Shown in pieces: positions 1-7,912 of a stretch of 18,707 nt of DNA. The first letter of the stretch is position 1. Each line of letters opens with the position of its first letter. Source of the DNA: SAT2750 sp964476375 (GTDB taxonomy: Bacteria > Planctomycetota > Planctomycetia > Pirellulales > Pirellulaceae); NCBI GenBank assembly GCA_964476375.1, contig CAYYZW010000273.1:1-18707 (forward strand). Direction: 5' to 3'. The translations under genes and the position numbers were made by a program. The notes under the pieces are model-generated. The model saw only the letters and a list, made by a program, of their open reading frames with translations, had not been told where the DNA came from and did not search any database.

Positions 1-1
1 T

Positions 2-226
2 GCCGATCCTTCCGCGATCGGCCACCATGGCCATACCCTCCTGTTCCGCGACGTCCTCAAGGCCATCAAGAACGGTGGCCGACCATCGATCGACGGGCAC
101 GAGGGCCGTCGCAGCGTCGAAATCATCCTCGGGATCTACAAGGCAGCAGAAACCGGCCGCACGATCCAGCTGCCCCTCACGAAGGACCCCGTCCTCAAGG
201 CCCGAAAAACCGGCGTCGCCTCGTAA
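2..226 (+). CDS. C-terminal end of a Gfo/Idh/MocA-family oxidoreductase (5' partial)
   Basis: The frame is open from the first bases of the window to a TAA at 224-226, giving 74 residues of a protein that begins outside. The stretch GHEGRRSVEIILGIYKAAET followed by GRTIQLPL is the typical end of Gfo/Idh/MocA NAD(P)-dependent oxidoreductases, where the conserved DGxEGRRSVEIxLAIYxSA segment precedes the last strand. The N-terminal Rossmann domain and EKP motif are not visible, so substrate cannot be inferred; the family mostly acts on sugars, inositols and their derivatives. The gene points toward the acyltransferase that starts 62 bases downstream. The family assignment rests on this motif alone. 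Confidence 0.75.
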   Translation, partial: ADPSAIGHHGHTLLFRDVLKAIKNGGRPSIDGHEGRRSVEIILGIYKAAETGRTIQLPLTKDPVLKARKTGVAS

Positions 227-288
227 GGCTATTTGCGTGTACAATCCCCGACCAGTGAAGGATCACTGACATCCCCCCCGGGTACCCC

Positions 289-1215
289 ATGCAAGGACGC
301 AGGTTCACCGACTGGTTTGTTTATCTCGCGGTCCGCGTTTTCATCTGCACCGTCCAGGCAATGCAGATGTCCAGCTGCCGCCGCCTTGCGGCGTGCCTTG
401 CATGGATTGCCAGTCGCGTCCTGCACGTTCGCGAACAGGTCATCGATGACAACCTGAGGGAGGTTTTTCCCTCCATGAAGTCAGGCGACCGCCATCGTCT
501 TGCACGGGCGATGTGGGAACACCTGATTGTCATGGCATGTGAAATTGCTCATGCACCCCGAAAGATCCACCGCACCAACTGGCGACAATATTTCACCATG
601 CACAAGAATCGCCAGATGATGGAATACTTCCTGGACAGCCGCCCTACCATCGTCGTCTCGGGCCATTTCGGCAATTTTGAAATGGCAGGTTACGTGGCAG
701 GCTTGCTCGGTTTCCCCAGTTACACCATCATCCGGCCCCTGGACAACCAGTTCCTTAACCGTTTCATCAATCGCTTTCGTTCCCTTCATGGTCAGTACAT
801 TCTTGAGAAACGAGGGAGCTCGGTGGAGGCCGAAGCAGTCCTCCAGCGAGGTGGCATGCTGGCCCTGCTGGGCGACCAGCACGCCGGCCCGCGTGGCTGC
901 TGGGTTGATTTCCTTGGCCGCCCCGCCTCCTGCCACAAGGCGCTGGCCGTCTTTTCGATTATCAGCGGGGCCCCCCTGCTCGTCTGCTATGCACGCCGCA
1001 CCGATGCACCGCTCCAGTTCGAGGTCGGACTGGTAGACGCCACGGACCCGGACGTTCACCTGGAACGATGCCAGAGCGTCCGCAGCCTGACCATGTGGTA
1101 TAACGCCATGCTGGAAAAGGTTATCCGGAATAACCCGGAACAGTACTGGTGGGTTCACCGCCGCTGGAAAGGCACCCCCCCCACCCGGCGTTCACGTATC
1201 CGCACCGCCGCATAA
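289..1215 (+). CDS. Lipid A biosynthesis (LpxL/HtrB-type) lysophospholipid acyltransferase
   Basis: This 308-residue protein belongs to the HtrB/LpxL acyltransferase family, inner-membrane enzymes that transfer an acyl chain onto a lipid A precursor or related lysolipid. The catalytic H-x4-E/D motif is seen as HFGNFE at residues 126-131. The substrate-binding region follows as RPLDN (149-153) and GDQHAG (195-200), and the family's terminal EQYWWVHRRWK lies at 284-294. The N-terminus (about 8-25, WFVYLAVRVFICTVQAM) is hydrophobic and likely anchors the protein. Length matches the family (about 300). The ATG start has no close Shine-Dalgarno sequence; AAGGAT lies about 25 bases upstream. The acyl donor and exact acceptor cannot be read from sequence. 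Confidence 0.88.
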   Translation: MQGRRFTDWFVYLAVRVFICTVQAMQMSSCRRLAACLAWIASRVLHVREQVIDDNLREVFPSMKSGDRHRLARAMWEHLIVMACEIAHAPRKIHRTNWRQYFTMHKNRQMMEYFLDSRPTIVVSGHFGNFEMAGYVAGLLGFPSYTIIRPLDNQFLNRFINRFRSLHGQYILEKRGSSVEAEAVLQRGGMLALLGDQHAGPRGCWVDFLGRPASCHKALAVFSIISGAPLLVCYARRTDAPLQFEVGLVDATDPDVHLERCQSVRSLTMWYNAMLEKVIRNNPEQYWWVHRRWKGTPPTRRSRIRTAA

Positions 1216-1242
1216 CAGGCACACTCCGCAGGGGATTCCACC

Positions 1243-1557
1243 GTGACCGACCAATGGCACCATCTTTCCACGGTCAAGGAATGCACGCCCGGGAGCGTCC
1301 AGGAGCTGGTCGTTGCCGGCCGCGTGGTTGCCCTTTACTGTGTTGACGGCGATTATCACGCGATGGACGGAATCTGTCCGCACCAGGGCGGGCCCCTCGG
1401 AAAAGGCCAGCTGGACGGCTGTATCGTTACCTGCCCCTGGCATGGCTGGCAATATGACGTCACCACCGGCCAGCATGAAACCACGCCGCTGCGCCATAGT
1501 ACCTTCCAGGTCCGCGTGAAGGACAACAACATCCTGGTCTGCTTGCCCCATGATTGA
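1243..1557 (+). CDS. Rieske [2Fe-2S] ferredoxin-like protein
   Basis: This is a 104-residue single-domain Rieske protein. The two cluster-binding motifs are intact: CPH at 45-47 (C45, H47) and CPWH at 64-67 (C64, H67), giving the expected 2-Cys/2-His ligation with an 18-residue interval. There is no signal peptide or membrane anchor, so it resembles soluble Rieske ferredoxins or the NirD-type small subunit, which pass electrons to a partner oxygenase or reductase. The start is GTG, preceded by AGGGGA about 6-7 bases upstream. Its stop overlaps the start of the next gene (ATGATTGA at 1550-1557), which suggests translational coupling. No oxygenase or nitrite reductase partner is nearby, so the electron acceptor is unknown. 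Confidence 0.92.
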   Translation: MTDQWHHLSTVKECTPGSVQELVVAGRVVALYCVDGDYHAMDGICPHQGGPLGKGQLDGCIVTCPWHGWQYDVTTGQHETTPLRHSTFQVRVKDNNILVCLPHD

Positions 1558-2488
1558 ATGTCGCCCGTTCAATAACTCGGATTCACCCCGCATTGCCCTC
1601 TTCTGGCAACAGCACCACCTCGACGGCCTCGCCCGCCCGATGACCCCGCCCGTCCTGGAACTGGTTGTCCTGGTCAAGTTGCATTTCCAGCCACAGGACA
1701 TGGTCCTTGCCATGCAGAATGATATCCTGCTGGGCCTTGTCCACTTCAGCCTTGACCTGGCACCTTCTCCCGAAAATACAACTGGTGACACACCCCGAAT
1801 CAACATGCTCCTGGTCGATGACACCCACGAGAACCCTGCGGCCGTCGCCGATGAGCTCCTCCAGGCCGCCCGGGATCTCCATGGAGACGAATTACAGACA
1901 GCAGGACCACTTCAGCCGAACCTTTTCTACGTGGGTTTATATGGTGGAAGTGGATTCCCCGGTCTGCTGACATCCGACACCATCGTTATCGCGGCGCTCC
2001 AGAGAAATCGATTCACTCCGGTTCACCGGCGTGGCATTTTCCGGGCGCCCGCCTCTGCCCACTCTGTTTCCCACGATCGCGAGGTTCGCCAGCTGCGGCG
2101 CCGGGCCCGGTCCCGCGCCACTCCCTGCCTGCCCGACGACGACTGGAAAAAGGCCGGGCCAACATCCCACCTGGAACGCCACCTGATCCGCCTCGATGCG
2201 CAGCCCGGTGGCCCCCTCCTTGGCCAGATCGAGACCTGGGACCCCAGCCCCCTGGCCGATCGCTGGGGAGGACCCGTGGTCGGCATCCATCGCCCCGTCC
2301 TTCACCAGGACGACCACGAGGGTCTGATCCACGCAGCCCTGATTTCCGAGGCGATCACGTTTTTACAGCGAACACCAGCCGCATTCATTGAAATCCATGA
2401 CGACCTGGCAGACCCGGCGATGCTGCTGGAGCTTGGATTTAAGGTCGTCGGTGAGGCCCTGGAGCTGGCCACCCACCCGCCGTCCTAG
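1550..2488 (+). CDS. Putative tandem GNAT-fold protein (acetyltransferase-like)
   Basis: This 312-residue protein has its ATG inside the last codons of the Rieske gene. I see two halves with GNAT-like logic. The first has an opening like ECRPFNNSDSPRIALFWQQ, a middle strand with MLLVDD, then YVGLYGGSGFPGLLTSD (about 126-143) and a closing segment ALQRNRFTPVHRRGIFRA. The second ends with a similar MLLELGFKVVGEALELA segment, the position where GNAT domains have LGFxxxxxxL. The GLYGGS segment resembles GNAT proteins common in planctomycetes, from memory. No classical acetyl-CoA loop (Q/RxxGxG/A) is evident in either half, so it may be catalytically divergent. Its TAG stop shares the palindrome CTAG with the stop of the convergent gene. 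The family call is moderate; function is unknown. Confidence 0.5.
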   Translation: MIECRPFNNSDSPRIALFWQQHHLDGLARPMTPPVLELVVLVKLHFQPQDMVLAMQNDILLGLVHFSLDLAPSPENTTGDTPRINMLLVDDTHENPAAVADELLQAARDLHGDELQTAGPLQPNLFYVGLYGGSGFPGLLTSDTIVIAALQRNRFTPVHRRGIFRAPASAHSVSHDREVRQLRRRARSRATPCLPDDDWKKAGPTSHLERHLIRLDAQPGGPLLGQIETWDPSPLADRWGGPVVGIHRPVLHQDDHEGLIHAALISEAITFLQRTPAAFIEIHDDLADPAMLLELGFKVVGEALELATHPPS

Positions 2489-3480
2489 CGTTTCCCGGCA
2501 AACAGGTCCCGCCCTGCCACCAGGTTTTTCATTTTTGCATCCGCCACGCTACGCGGCAGCATCCAGAAACCACAATCGGGATGGACGTAATGGATTCGTT
2601 CTTCCCCGAGCACCTCGGCAGCCCTTTCAATCCGTGCCGCCACCAGCTCCGGCGTCTCCACCACGTTGTCCTTGATATCAATCACCCCGATCCCCAGTCC
2701 GATTTCAGGCCGCACGTCACACAGCATGTCGAGTTCCTCTTCCGGCCTCCGCGCCAGCTCCAGGATCACGTGGCCCACATCCAGTTCATTCAGAAAGTCG
2801 ACGAGTTTCTCGTACGTCCCTTTCTGGATCACCTGACCCCCGTAATTTCCAAAACAGAGGTGAACCGCCTTTTCACCCTGGACACCTTCCAGCACGCGGT
2901 TGATTCCTGCTGCGGCAATCATGGCATCCTCCGCATGTCCGGTCACATTCGCTTCATCCACCTGAAGCACCTCCGCGTCAATGGCGGCCACCTGCTTCTT
3001 GAGAATATCTCCCAGGGCCAGGACGAGTGACTGCAGGTCCTGGTAATGATCATTTGCAAGCATCTTGGCAAGCATGTACGGGCTGGTGACAGTGAACTTT
3101 CTTGGCCGGGTGGTAAGTCCGGCATACAGGCGGTAATCCGCCAGCAGGTCAAGTGTGCCGGCCGCCAGGTCCCTGACAACAATCCCCGGCGGCTTTGCCC
3201 GGAATTCATTCCCGGGCGTGGAACGCCAGTTCTCCAGCTGGGTGGGATCGAGTTCACGGTTCACCCCTTCCAGGGGCCGAACAAAATAATCGATCATGCC
3301 GTTGGTTTCCGCATGATTGACATCCCAGCGATACAGTTCCCCGTCGGCCACCACGTCGATTCCTGCCAGCTCCTGCGTCTTGATCACCGCCAGCATCGCG
3401 TCCCGAAGACTCTCCCGCGAACTATACGCGGGAAGCCAGGACGGTACAGGATAACTGCCGACCACGGTCGTCTTGATCAT
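2485..3480 (-). CDS. Short MetE-like (cobalamin-independent methionine synthase family) zinc methyltransferase
   Basis: This 331-residue protein corresponds to the C-terminal catalytic barrel of MetE without the N-terminal duplicate barrel. The zinc ligands of MetE are recognisable: HxC as HLC at 207-209, the Glu in VILELARR at 241, and Cys in HPDCGF at 303. The opening TTVVGSYP and the VADGE segment also match the family. Such short proteins use a thiol acceptor activated by zinc, but the methyl donor and acceptor vary, so methionine synthase activity is not assured. The ATG at 3480 was chosen because it gives the family N-terminus, has GAGG upstream, and lies 8 bases after the stop of the enolase-like gene; longer frames would overlap that gene. 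It is the last gene of an ispG operon. Its TAG stop overlaps the stop of the opposite gene. Confidence 0.85.
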   Translation of the reverse strand: MIKTTVVGSYPVPSWLPAYSSRESLRDAMLAVIKTQELAGIDVVADGELYRWDVNHAETNGMIDYFVRPLEGVNRELDPTQLENWRSTPGNEFRAKPPGIVVRDLAAGTLDLLADYRLYAGLTTRPRKFTVTSPYMLAKMLANDHYQDLQSLVLALGDILKKQVAAIDAEVLQVDEANVTGHAEDAMIAAAGINRVLEGVQGEKAVHLCFGNYGGQVIQKGTYEKLVDFLNELDVGHVILELARRPEEELDMLCDVRPEIGLGIGVIDIKDNVVETPELVAARIERAAEVLGEERIHYVHPDCGFWMLPRSVADAKMKNLVAGRDLFAGKR

Positions 3481-3488
3481 CGAATTCC

Positions 3489-4952
3489 TCATTCTTCCAG
3501 GCCAAGCGTGGAAAAGTCCCAATCGCCGGCCGCTGTCCAATGTTCGATATCGGGAACGACGTGGAAGCCGTACCCGCTGTTATTGATGGAGTGGATCTGA
3601 AAACACCCGTTCTCGATACGGGGGCCGACGGTGTCCCCCTGGGCTTCATAAAAGTCACCGTGCGACGCAAGCGCTGCCTGCTGATCTTCTCCCGGCAGGT
3701 ATTCCAGGCCCGGCATGAAATGAAGACCGTATTTCTCCACGTGTTCCAGACCCAGTGCGGCCACCAGGCACAGGTCCGACTGGACCGACACCACTCCCAC
3801 GCTACATAGATCCTCCCCGGGCATGACGAAATCCGACCGGCTGCCGCGATCATTCCGGTTCCATATCAACCCCGCATTCAGGACACTCTTGAGAGGCCCC
3901 TTGCAGTTCTTGCTGCTGACGCCCCGGTAACCCAGGTCCAGCGCCCGCGCACACGACTGGAGGTCCCCGTCGGACTCATCGATAATCACCGGTTTGGATT
4001 CCGAGAGCTGGCGGACGCCGGCTGTCTGATCTTTATCCAGGGCGATCTGCCGCGCCAGGGGTTGTTCAATGACGAGCACATTCTCCCAGAGCGTCGCCAG
4101 CGCCGGTTCCCCCCTGACCGCGTCTACAAGCAGGTCGAATTCCCCCGCCTCCCTGTACTGTTCATTCCCATCGAGGGTCACGCGATAAGCCCTGCCCAGC
4201 CTCGATTCAATCACCCGGGCAATATGGCAGAGCCTTTCACAATCCCGCTCAAGATCGTTGGAAACCTTGATCTTGAAGTAAGAAATCCCGCAGCGTTCAA
4301 TGTACTCATCCAGCGACTGCGGGCGGCCATCCTGTTGCCGGTCCGCCCCGTCGATCTGGTCGCTTTCAAGCGGGTCCCCGAGGCCGACCGTATGACGGAG
4401 ATGAAGAGAATCGGCAGGCCGACTCGGAAGCCACTCTGCCGGCGAGGACCCGGCCAGCTCCGCGTGCACCTCCCCGGGCCGGATACCATACAGTCCCGCC
4501 CTCAGCGCCTGGCTCAATGTCCGGTCATGCCGACGCGCGGCAGCATCCAGCAGCGCCCTTTCCAGCATGCTGACGCCAAAACTGGAAAGCAGCGGACTCC
4601 AGTCCCTGGCCTCCCCCTCCTCCTGGACCCGGGCAAGCGTGGACAACCACCCGTCGAAACAGCTCGTGGGGGTTGAGAACTCCTCCGCACCGATCCTTTC
4701 CGACAGTTCGATGGCGCCGATCATCTCCCCAATCTGTTGCGAGTAGGGTTTATCCGGAGTCTTGTCAAACCAGCTCGGGGGAAGGCAGTCAGCGCTGTAG
4801 CCCAGCTGCCTCTTGCCATCCACTTCCACGACCACCTCGAGCATTGCCTGGGGGCAGCGGGTCAGGCAGGCCGAACCATACCGAAAGGGGATGCGGACAG
4901 CGGAATTCCGCAGCACCAGCCTGGACTCACAATATTTCACCAGCGCCGCCAT
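3489..4952 (-). CDS. Enolase-superfamily (mandelate racemase/muconate lactonizing-like) protein
   Basis: This 487-residue protein has enolase-superfamily features. A K-x-K motif (YFKIKV, K227 and K229) sits on the second barrel strand. Metal-ligand candidates follow at D261 (VTLDGNEQY), E296 (VIEQPL) and D325/E326 (VIIDESDGD), with K348 in VSSKNCKG as the second catalytic base. These match the muconate lactonizing-type active site, where a Mg2+-bound carboxylate substrate loses its alpha proton. The protein is clearly longer than the usual 350-400 residues. A stretch around 175-215 (rich in D, Q and R) and an extended C-terminus with histidines account for the excess. An AAGGGG ribosome site precedes the ATG. 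It follows ispG by 11 bases and precedes the MetE-like gene by 8, so all three are probably one transcript. The substrate is unknown. Confidence 0.82.
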   Translation of the reverse strand: MAALVKYCESRLVLRNSAVRIPFRYGSACLTRCPQAMLEVVVEVDGKRQLGYSADCLPPSWFDKTPDKPYSQQIGEMIGAIELSERIGAEEFSTPTSCFDGWLSTLARVQEEGEARDWSPLLSSFGVSMLERALLDAAARRHDRTLSQALRAGLYGIRPGEVHAELAGSSPAEWLPSRPADSLHLRHTVGLGDPLESDQIDGADRQQDGRPQSLDEYIERCGISYFKIKVSNDLERDCERLCHIARVIESRLGRAYRVTLDGNEQYREAGEFDLLVDAVRGEPALATLWENVLVIEQPLARQIALDKDQTAGVRQLSESKPVIIDESDGDLQSCARALDLGYRGVSSKNCKGPLKSVLNAGLIWNRNDRGSRSDFVMPGEDLCSVGVVSVQSDLCLVAALGLEHVEKYGLHFMPGLEYLPGEDQQAALASHGDFYEAQGDTVGPRIENGCFQIHSINNSGYGFHVVPDIEHWTAAGDWDFSTLGLEE

Positions 4953-4963
4953 CTTGTGTCCCC

Positions 4964-6106
4964 TTACTCCTCCTGGCCGAGGATTATATCGTCCAGCTGC
5001 CTCTTCAGCTCATCCAGGATGCGGTCATAGGGAAAGGCCCCGATCGCTGTTTCCCCTCGTTTCAGGTTCACATGGTTCGGCCCGCACCAGAGACCCAGGT
5101 CCGCGTCATCCGTTTCCCCGGGGCCGTTGACCCGGCACCCCATGACCGCAATCGTCAAGTTATGGTCTTCTGCATAGGCGGTCATGCGTTTGACATCCTC
5201 GGCCAGTTCAATAAATGCCTCGTTTTCCACCCGGGAACAGCTTGGGCAGGAAATGATGTTGAGTGAATCCGGATTGAAATCCACCACCGAACGAACCCGG
5301 CCTGCACGGATATCGCCAAGAATCTCCCGTCCGGCCACGATTTCCTCCGGTTTCCGGTCATTGGAAACCGTCAGCGAGACCCGGATCGTGTCGCCAATCC
5401 CCCGCCCCACGAGTTGCTCCAGGGCGACCCGGGTCTTGATCACACCATCCGGAGGCAGTCCTGCCTCGGTCACCCCGAGGTGAAGCGGGATATCCGGCCG
5501 TGATTCGGCAAACCGCCGGTTGACTTCCACCACCTTTGCCGGATCCGAGTCCTTGAGGGACACGCAGTAACGCTCAAACCCCAGCCGGTCAAGAAGTTCA
5601 CAATGCTCGGTGGCACTGGCCAGCATCGGCCCAAGTGAATCGGCCGGATCAAAGAGTTTGTCCTGAGCCGGATCGACACTGCCACAGTTGACTCCCACGC
5701 GCATCGCGCAATCATGACTCCCGGCCACGTCCACCAGGTAACGCACCTTCTCCTCCCAGGGCTTGTCCCTTTCGTGATGGTACAGGTGCCCGGGGTTATA
5801 ACGGATCTTGTCTACCGCCGGCGCGACGATCTCTGCCAGCCGGTAATTCTCCTGCAGGTCGACCGAGAGAACCACACTGGTTTCATCCCGGATGGCACGT
5901 ACCGCCTCTGCCTCACCGCGATTGTCCACCGCGATCCTGACAATATCCGCGCCTGCATCGTCCAGCGCATTGACCTGTGCGGCCGTCGCTTCCACATCAC
6001 TGGTGGCGGTCGCCGTCATGCTCTGAATGGCAATCGGATTACCGCCTCCGATTACCACATCACCGATCACCACGGCCCGCGTCGGGTTACGAGAGATTTC
6101 TGCCAT
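4964..6106 (-). CDS. ispG: 4-hydroxy-3-methylbut-2-en-1-yl diphosphate synthase (flavodoxin-type IspG/GcpE)
   Basis: IspG reduces and ring-opens methylerythritol cyclodiphosphate to HMBPP, the penultimate step of the MEP isoprenoid pathway, in the cytosol with a [4Fe-4S] cluster. With a start at the MAEISRNPTR segment the protein has 380 residues. The three cluster cysteines and the cluster-proximal Glu are visible: C287 and C290 in SCPSCSR, C324 in MGCRVNGPGE, and E331. The N-terminal TIM barrel shows PIAIQSMT and KIRYNPGH. It is the short bacterial form without the middle domain of plants. The start is uncertain. ATG at 6106 has AGGA five bases upstream, while a GTG at 6127 has AAGGAG twelve bases upstream and would add seven residues; an ATG at 6112 lies between. 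It heads an apparent operon with two metabolic genes and diverges from trmL. Confidence 0.95.
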   Translation of the reverse strand: MAEISRNPTRAVVIGDVVIGGGNPIAIQSMTATATSDVEATAAQVNALDDAGADIVRIAVDNRGEAEAVRAIRDETSVVLSVDLQENYRLAEIVAPAVDKIRYNPGHLYHHERDKPWEEKVRYLVDVAGSHDCAMRVGVNCGSVDPAQDKLFDPADSLGPMLASATEHCELLDRLGFERYCVSLKDSDPAKVVEVNRRFAESRPDIPLHLGVTEAGLPPDGVIKTRVALEQLVGRGIGDTIRVSLTVSNDRKPEEIVAGREILGDIRAGRVRSVVDFNPDSLNIISCPSCSRVENEAFIELAEDVKRMTAYAEDHNLTIAVMGCRVNGPGETDDADLGLWCGPNHVNLKRGETAIGAFPYDRILDELKRQLDDIILGQEE

Positions 6107-6230
6107 CGCCATCCTGCCCAAAAACACTGCCGTGCACTGCTCCTTATTCTAGCTGGCAGCGGCCGTCTCCTGTACCCTTCCCTTGCCCGCCATCTTGACG
6201 ACCGCGGGACGGAATGATATTTCACCAGTT

Positions 6231-6728
6231 GTGATCGAAACGCCCCCCCTGAACGTCGTGCTCCACCAGCCCGAGATTCCCCCAAATACCGGGAATATCG
6301 GCCGCAGTTGCCTTGCAGCCGGTGCGCACCTCTGGCTGGTTCGTCCCCTCGGCTTCCGCGTGGATGAAAAACAGCTACGCCGCGCCGGACTGGACTACTG
6401 GCAACACCTTCACTGGACGGCCGTGGACGACTGGCAGGAACTTGAAAGAAACCTTCCTGCCCGAACTCACTGGTATTTCACCAAGCATGCCGAGACACTC
6501 TATACCGATGTCCGTTACCAGCCTGGGGATGCACTCGTTTTTGGGTCGGAGACAGCCGGACTGCCCGACTCGATCCTCTCGACCGACGCCGACCGATGCC
6601 TGCGCATACCGATCAGGGACCCCGTTCGCAGCCTGAACCTGGCCAGTGCCGTCGCCGTGGCAACATTCGAAGTCCTCAGGCAATGGCGCCACGATGGGTT
6701 GATCCCGCGAGATTTTCGAGTTCAATAG
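6231..6728 (+). CDS. trmL: tRNA (cytidine/uridine-2'-O-)-methyltransferase, TrmL-type SPOUT
   Basis: TrmL methylates the 2'-oxygen of the wobble nucleotide of certain leucine tRNAs using S-adenosylmethionine. The 165-residue protein has the three SPOUT motifs: PEIPPNTGNIGR at 14-25, then LVFGSETAGLP, then IPIRDPVRSLNLASAVAVAT near the C-terminus, which forms part of the trefoil-knot cofactor site. The conserved RRAGLDYW segment between motifs is also present. I place the start at GTG 6231 because the family begins only a few residues before the first strand (LNVVLHQPEIPP). An in-frame TTG at 6183 would add 16 residues with no family similarity. No strong ribosome site is visible. Length fits the family (about 155-165). 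It lies 38 bases before the dehydrogenase gene, probably in the same transcript. Confidence 0.92.
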   Translation: MIETPPLNVVLHQPEIPPNTGNIGRSCLAAGAHLWLVRPLGFRVDEKQLRRAGLDYWQHLHWTAVDDWQELERNLPARTHWYFTKHAETLYTDVRYQPGDALVFGSETAGLPDSILSTDADRCLRIPIRDPVRSLNLASAVAVATFEVLRQWRHDGLIPRDFRVQ

Positions 6729-6766
6729 GCAGTTCCTTTACCTCCTCCCCTTTTCTGGAGTGTTCC

Positions 6767-7816
6767 GTGCCCACATTTGATACCAACCGGATGAAACAAT
6801 TTGCCATCGACCTGCTTGCTGCCGGGGGGACGACCGCGGAGGAAGCAGAGGTGGTCGGAACCAGCTTGATCGGGGCCAACCTGCGCGGCTACGATTCTCA
6901 CGGTGTCATGAGGATCCCCTTTTACCTCAAGATGCTGGAGGCCGGGGACGCCCATTCCGGTGCGGAACTGAGCATTCTGTCGGAGACACCCACCTCCATC
7001 GTGGCCGACGCCAACTGGGGACTCGGCCGCGTCCAATGCGGACGCCTCCTCGAAGGACTGACCACCAAGGCCAGGCAGAACGGGATGGCCGCAGGGACGC
7101 TGCACAACTGCAGCCATATCGGTCGACTGGGGGAATACTGCGAGATAGCCGCGAGCGAGGGCCTTGTCTCGATCATGATGGCGAATACCCACGGCGCCGC
7201 CCGGCGGGTCGCGCCCCCCGGCGGCACCGCTCCCCGCCTGGGAACCAATCCCCTGGCCATGGGCGTCCCCCACCGTGATGAGCCGCTGGTACTGGACTTC
7301 AGCACCAGCGTCACGGCCGAGGGGAAGGTACGTGTCAAGTCGATCGCCGGCGAAACATGTCCCGATGGCTGGCTGCTCGACAGCGAGGGCCGCCCCACCA
7401 CGGATCCCAATGACCTCTATACCGACCCTCCCGGTACGATCCTGCCGATGGGCGGATCCCAGGCCTACAAGGGTTTCGGACTGGCCCTGATGGTCGATAT
7501 CTTTGCCGGGGCCCTGTCCGGCGGCCTCTGTGCCCGCGAGACGCCGATCACGCCCAAGGGGAACTGCCTTTTCCTGTACCTGCTAGACCCGGCCCAGATG
7601 GGGGGCGAGGACGCCTACCACGAGCAGGTGAACGGGCTTGTCGATTTTGTCCGTGGCTGCCCCACCGTCGAGGGGGTCGACGAGATCCTGCTGCCTGGCG
7701 ATCCGGAACGACAATCGCTGGCACGACATGCATCCGGCTTTCATATCGATGAGGAGAACTGGCAGCAGTTATCTGACCTGGCCGGCGAACTGGGGGTCAC
7801 GGCGCCTGCCGAATAA
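6767..7816 (+). CDS. Malate/L-lactate dehydrogenase-family NAD(P)-dependent oxidoreductase
   Basis: This 349-residue protein belongs to the Ldh_2 family, which includes L-sulfolactate, ureidoglycolate and 2,3-diketo-L-gulonate dehydrogenases and is unrelated to classical Rossmann malate dehydrogenase. Family motifs are LRGYDSHGVMR (39-49; R40, D43, S44, H45), NCSHIGRLGEY with the probable catalytic H117, GTNPLAMG (159-166) and SQAYKGFGLALMVDI (231-245). The GTG start at 6767 is preceded by TGGAG six bases upstream. It gives the standard N-terminus, while an upstream in-frame extension would overlap trmL. The 2-oxoacid substrate cannot be deduced. Proximity to an enolase-superfamily gene on the other strand is compatible with sugar-acid metabolism but proves nothing. 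Confidence 0.9.
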   Translation: MPTFDTNRMKQFAIDLLAAGGTTAEEAEVVGTSLIGANLRGYDSHGVMRIPFYLKMLEAGDAHSGAELSILSETPTSIVADANWGLGRVQCGRLLEGLTTKARQNGMAAGTLHNCSHIGRLGEYCEIAASEGLVSIMMANTHGAARRVAPPGGTAPRLGTNPLAMGVPHRDEPLVLDFSTSVTAEGKVRVKSIAGETCPDGWLLDSEGRPTTDPNDLYTDPPGTILPMGGSQAYKGFGLALMVDIFAGALSGGLCARETPITPKGNCLFLYLLDPAQMGGEDAYHEQVNGLVDFVRGCPTVEGVDEILLPGDPERQSLARHASGFHIDEENWQQLSDLAGELGVTAPAE

Positions 7817-7912
7817 CTCGCGATGTTTTTCGCCCTGCGACTTGCGGACAGCATGTTTCAGCAGCCAAGATAGAGACGTTCTAATTCCTTTTTACCACCG
7901 GGGGCCCCACCC

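Noticed and set aside
481..1158. 225-codon minus-strand frame opposite the acyltransferase
   Set aside because: The plus strand has the complete HFGNFE-type acyltransferase; the antisense translation shows no recognisable domain and no ribosome site.
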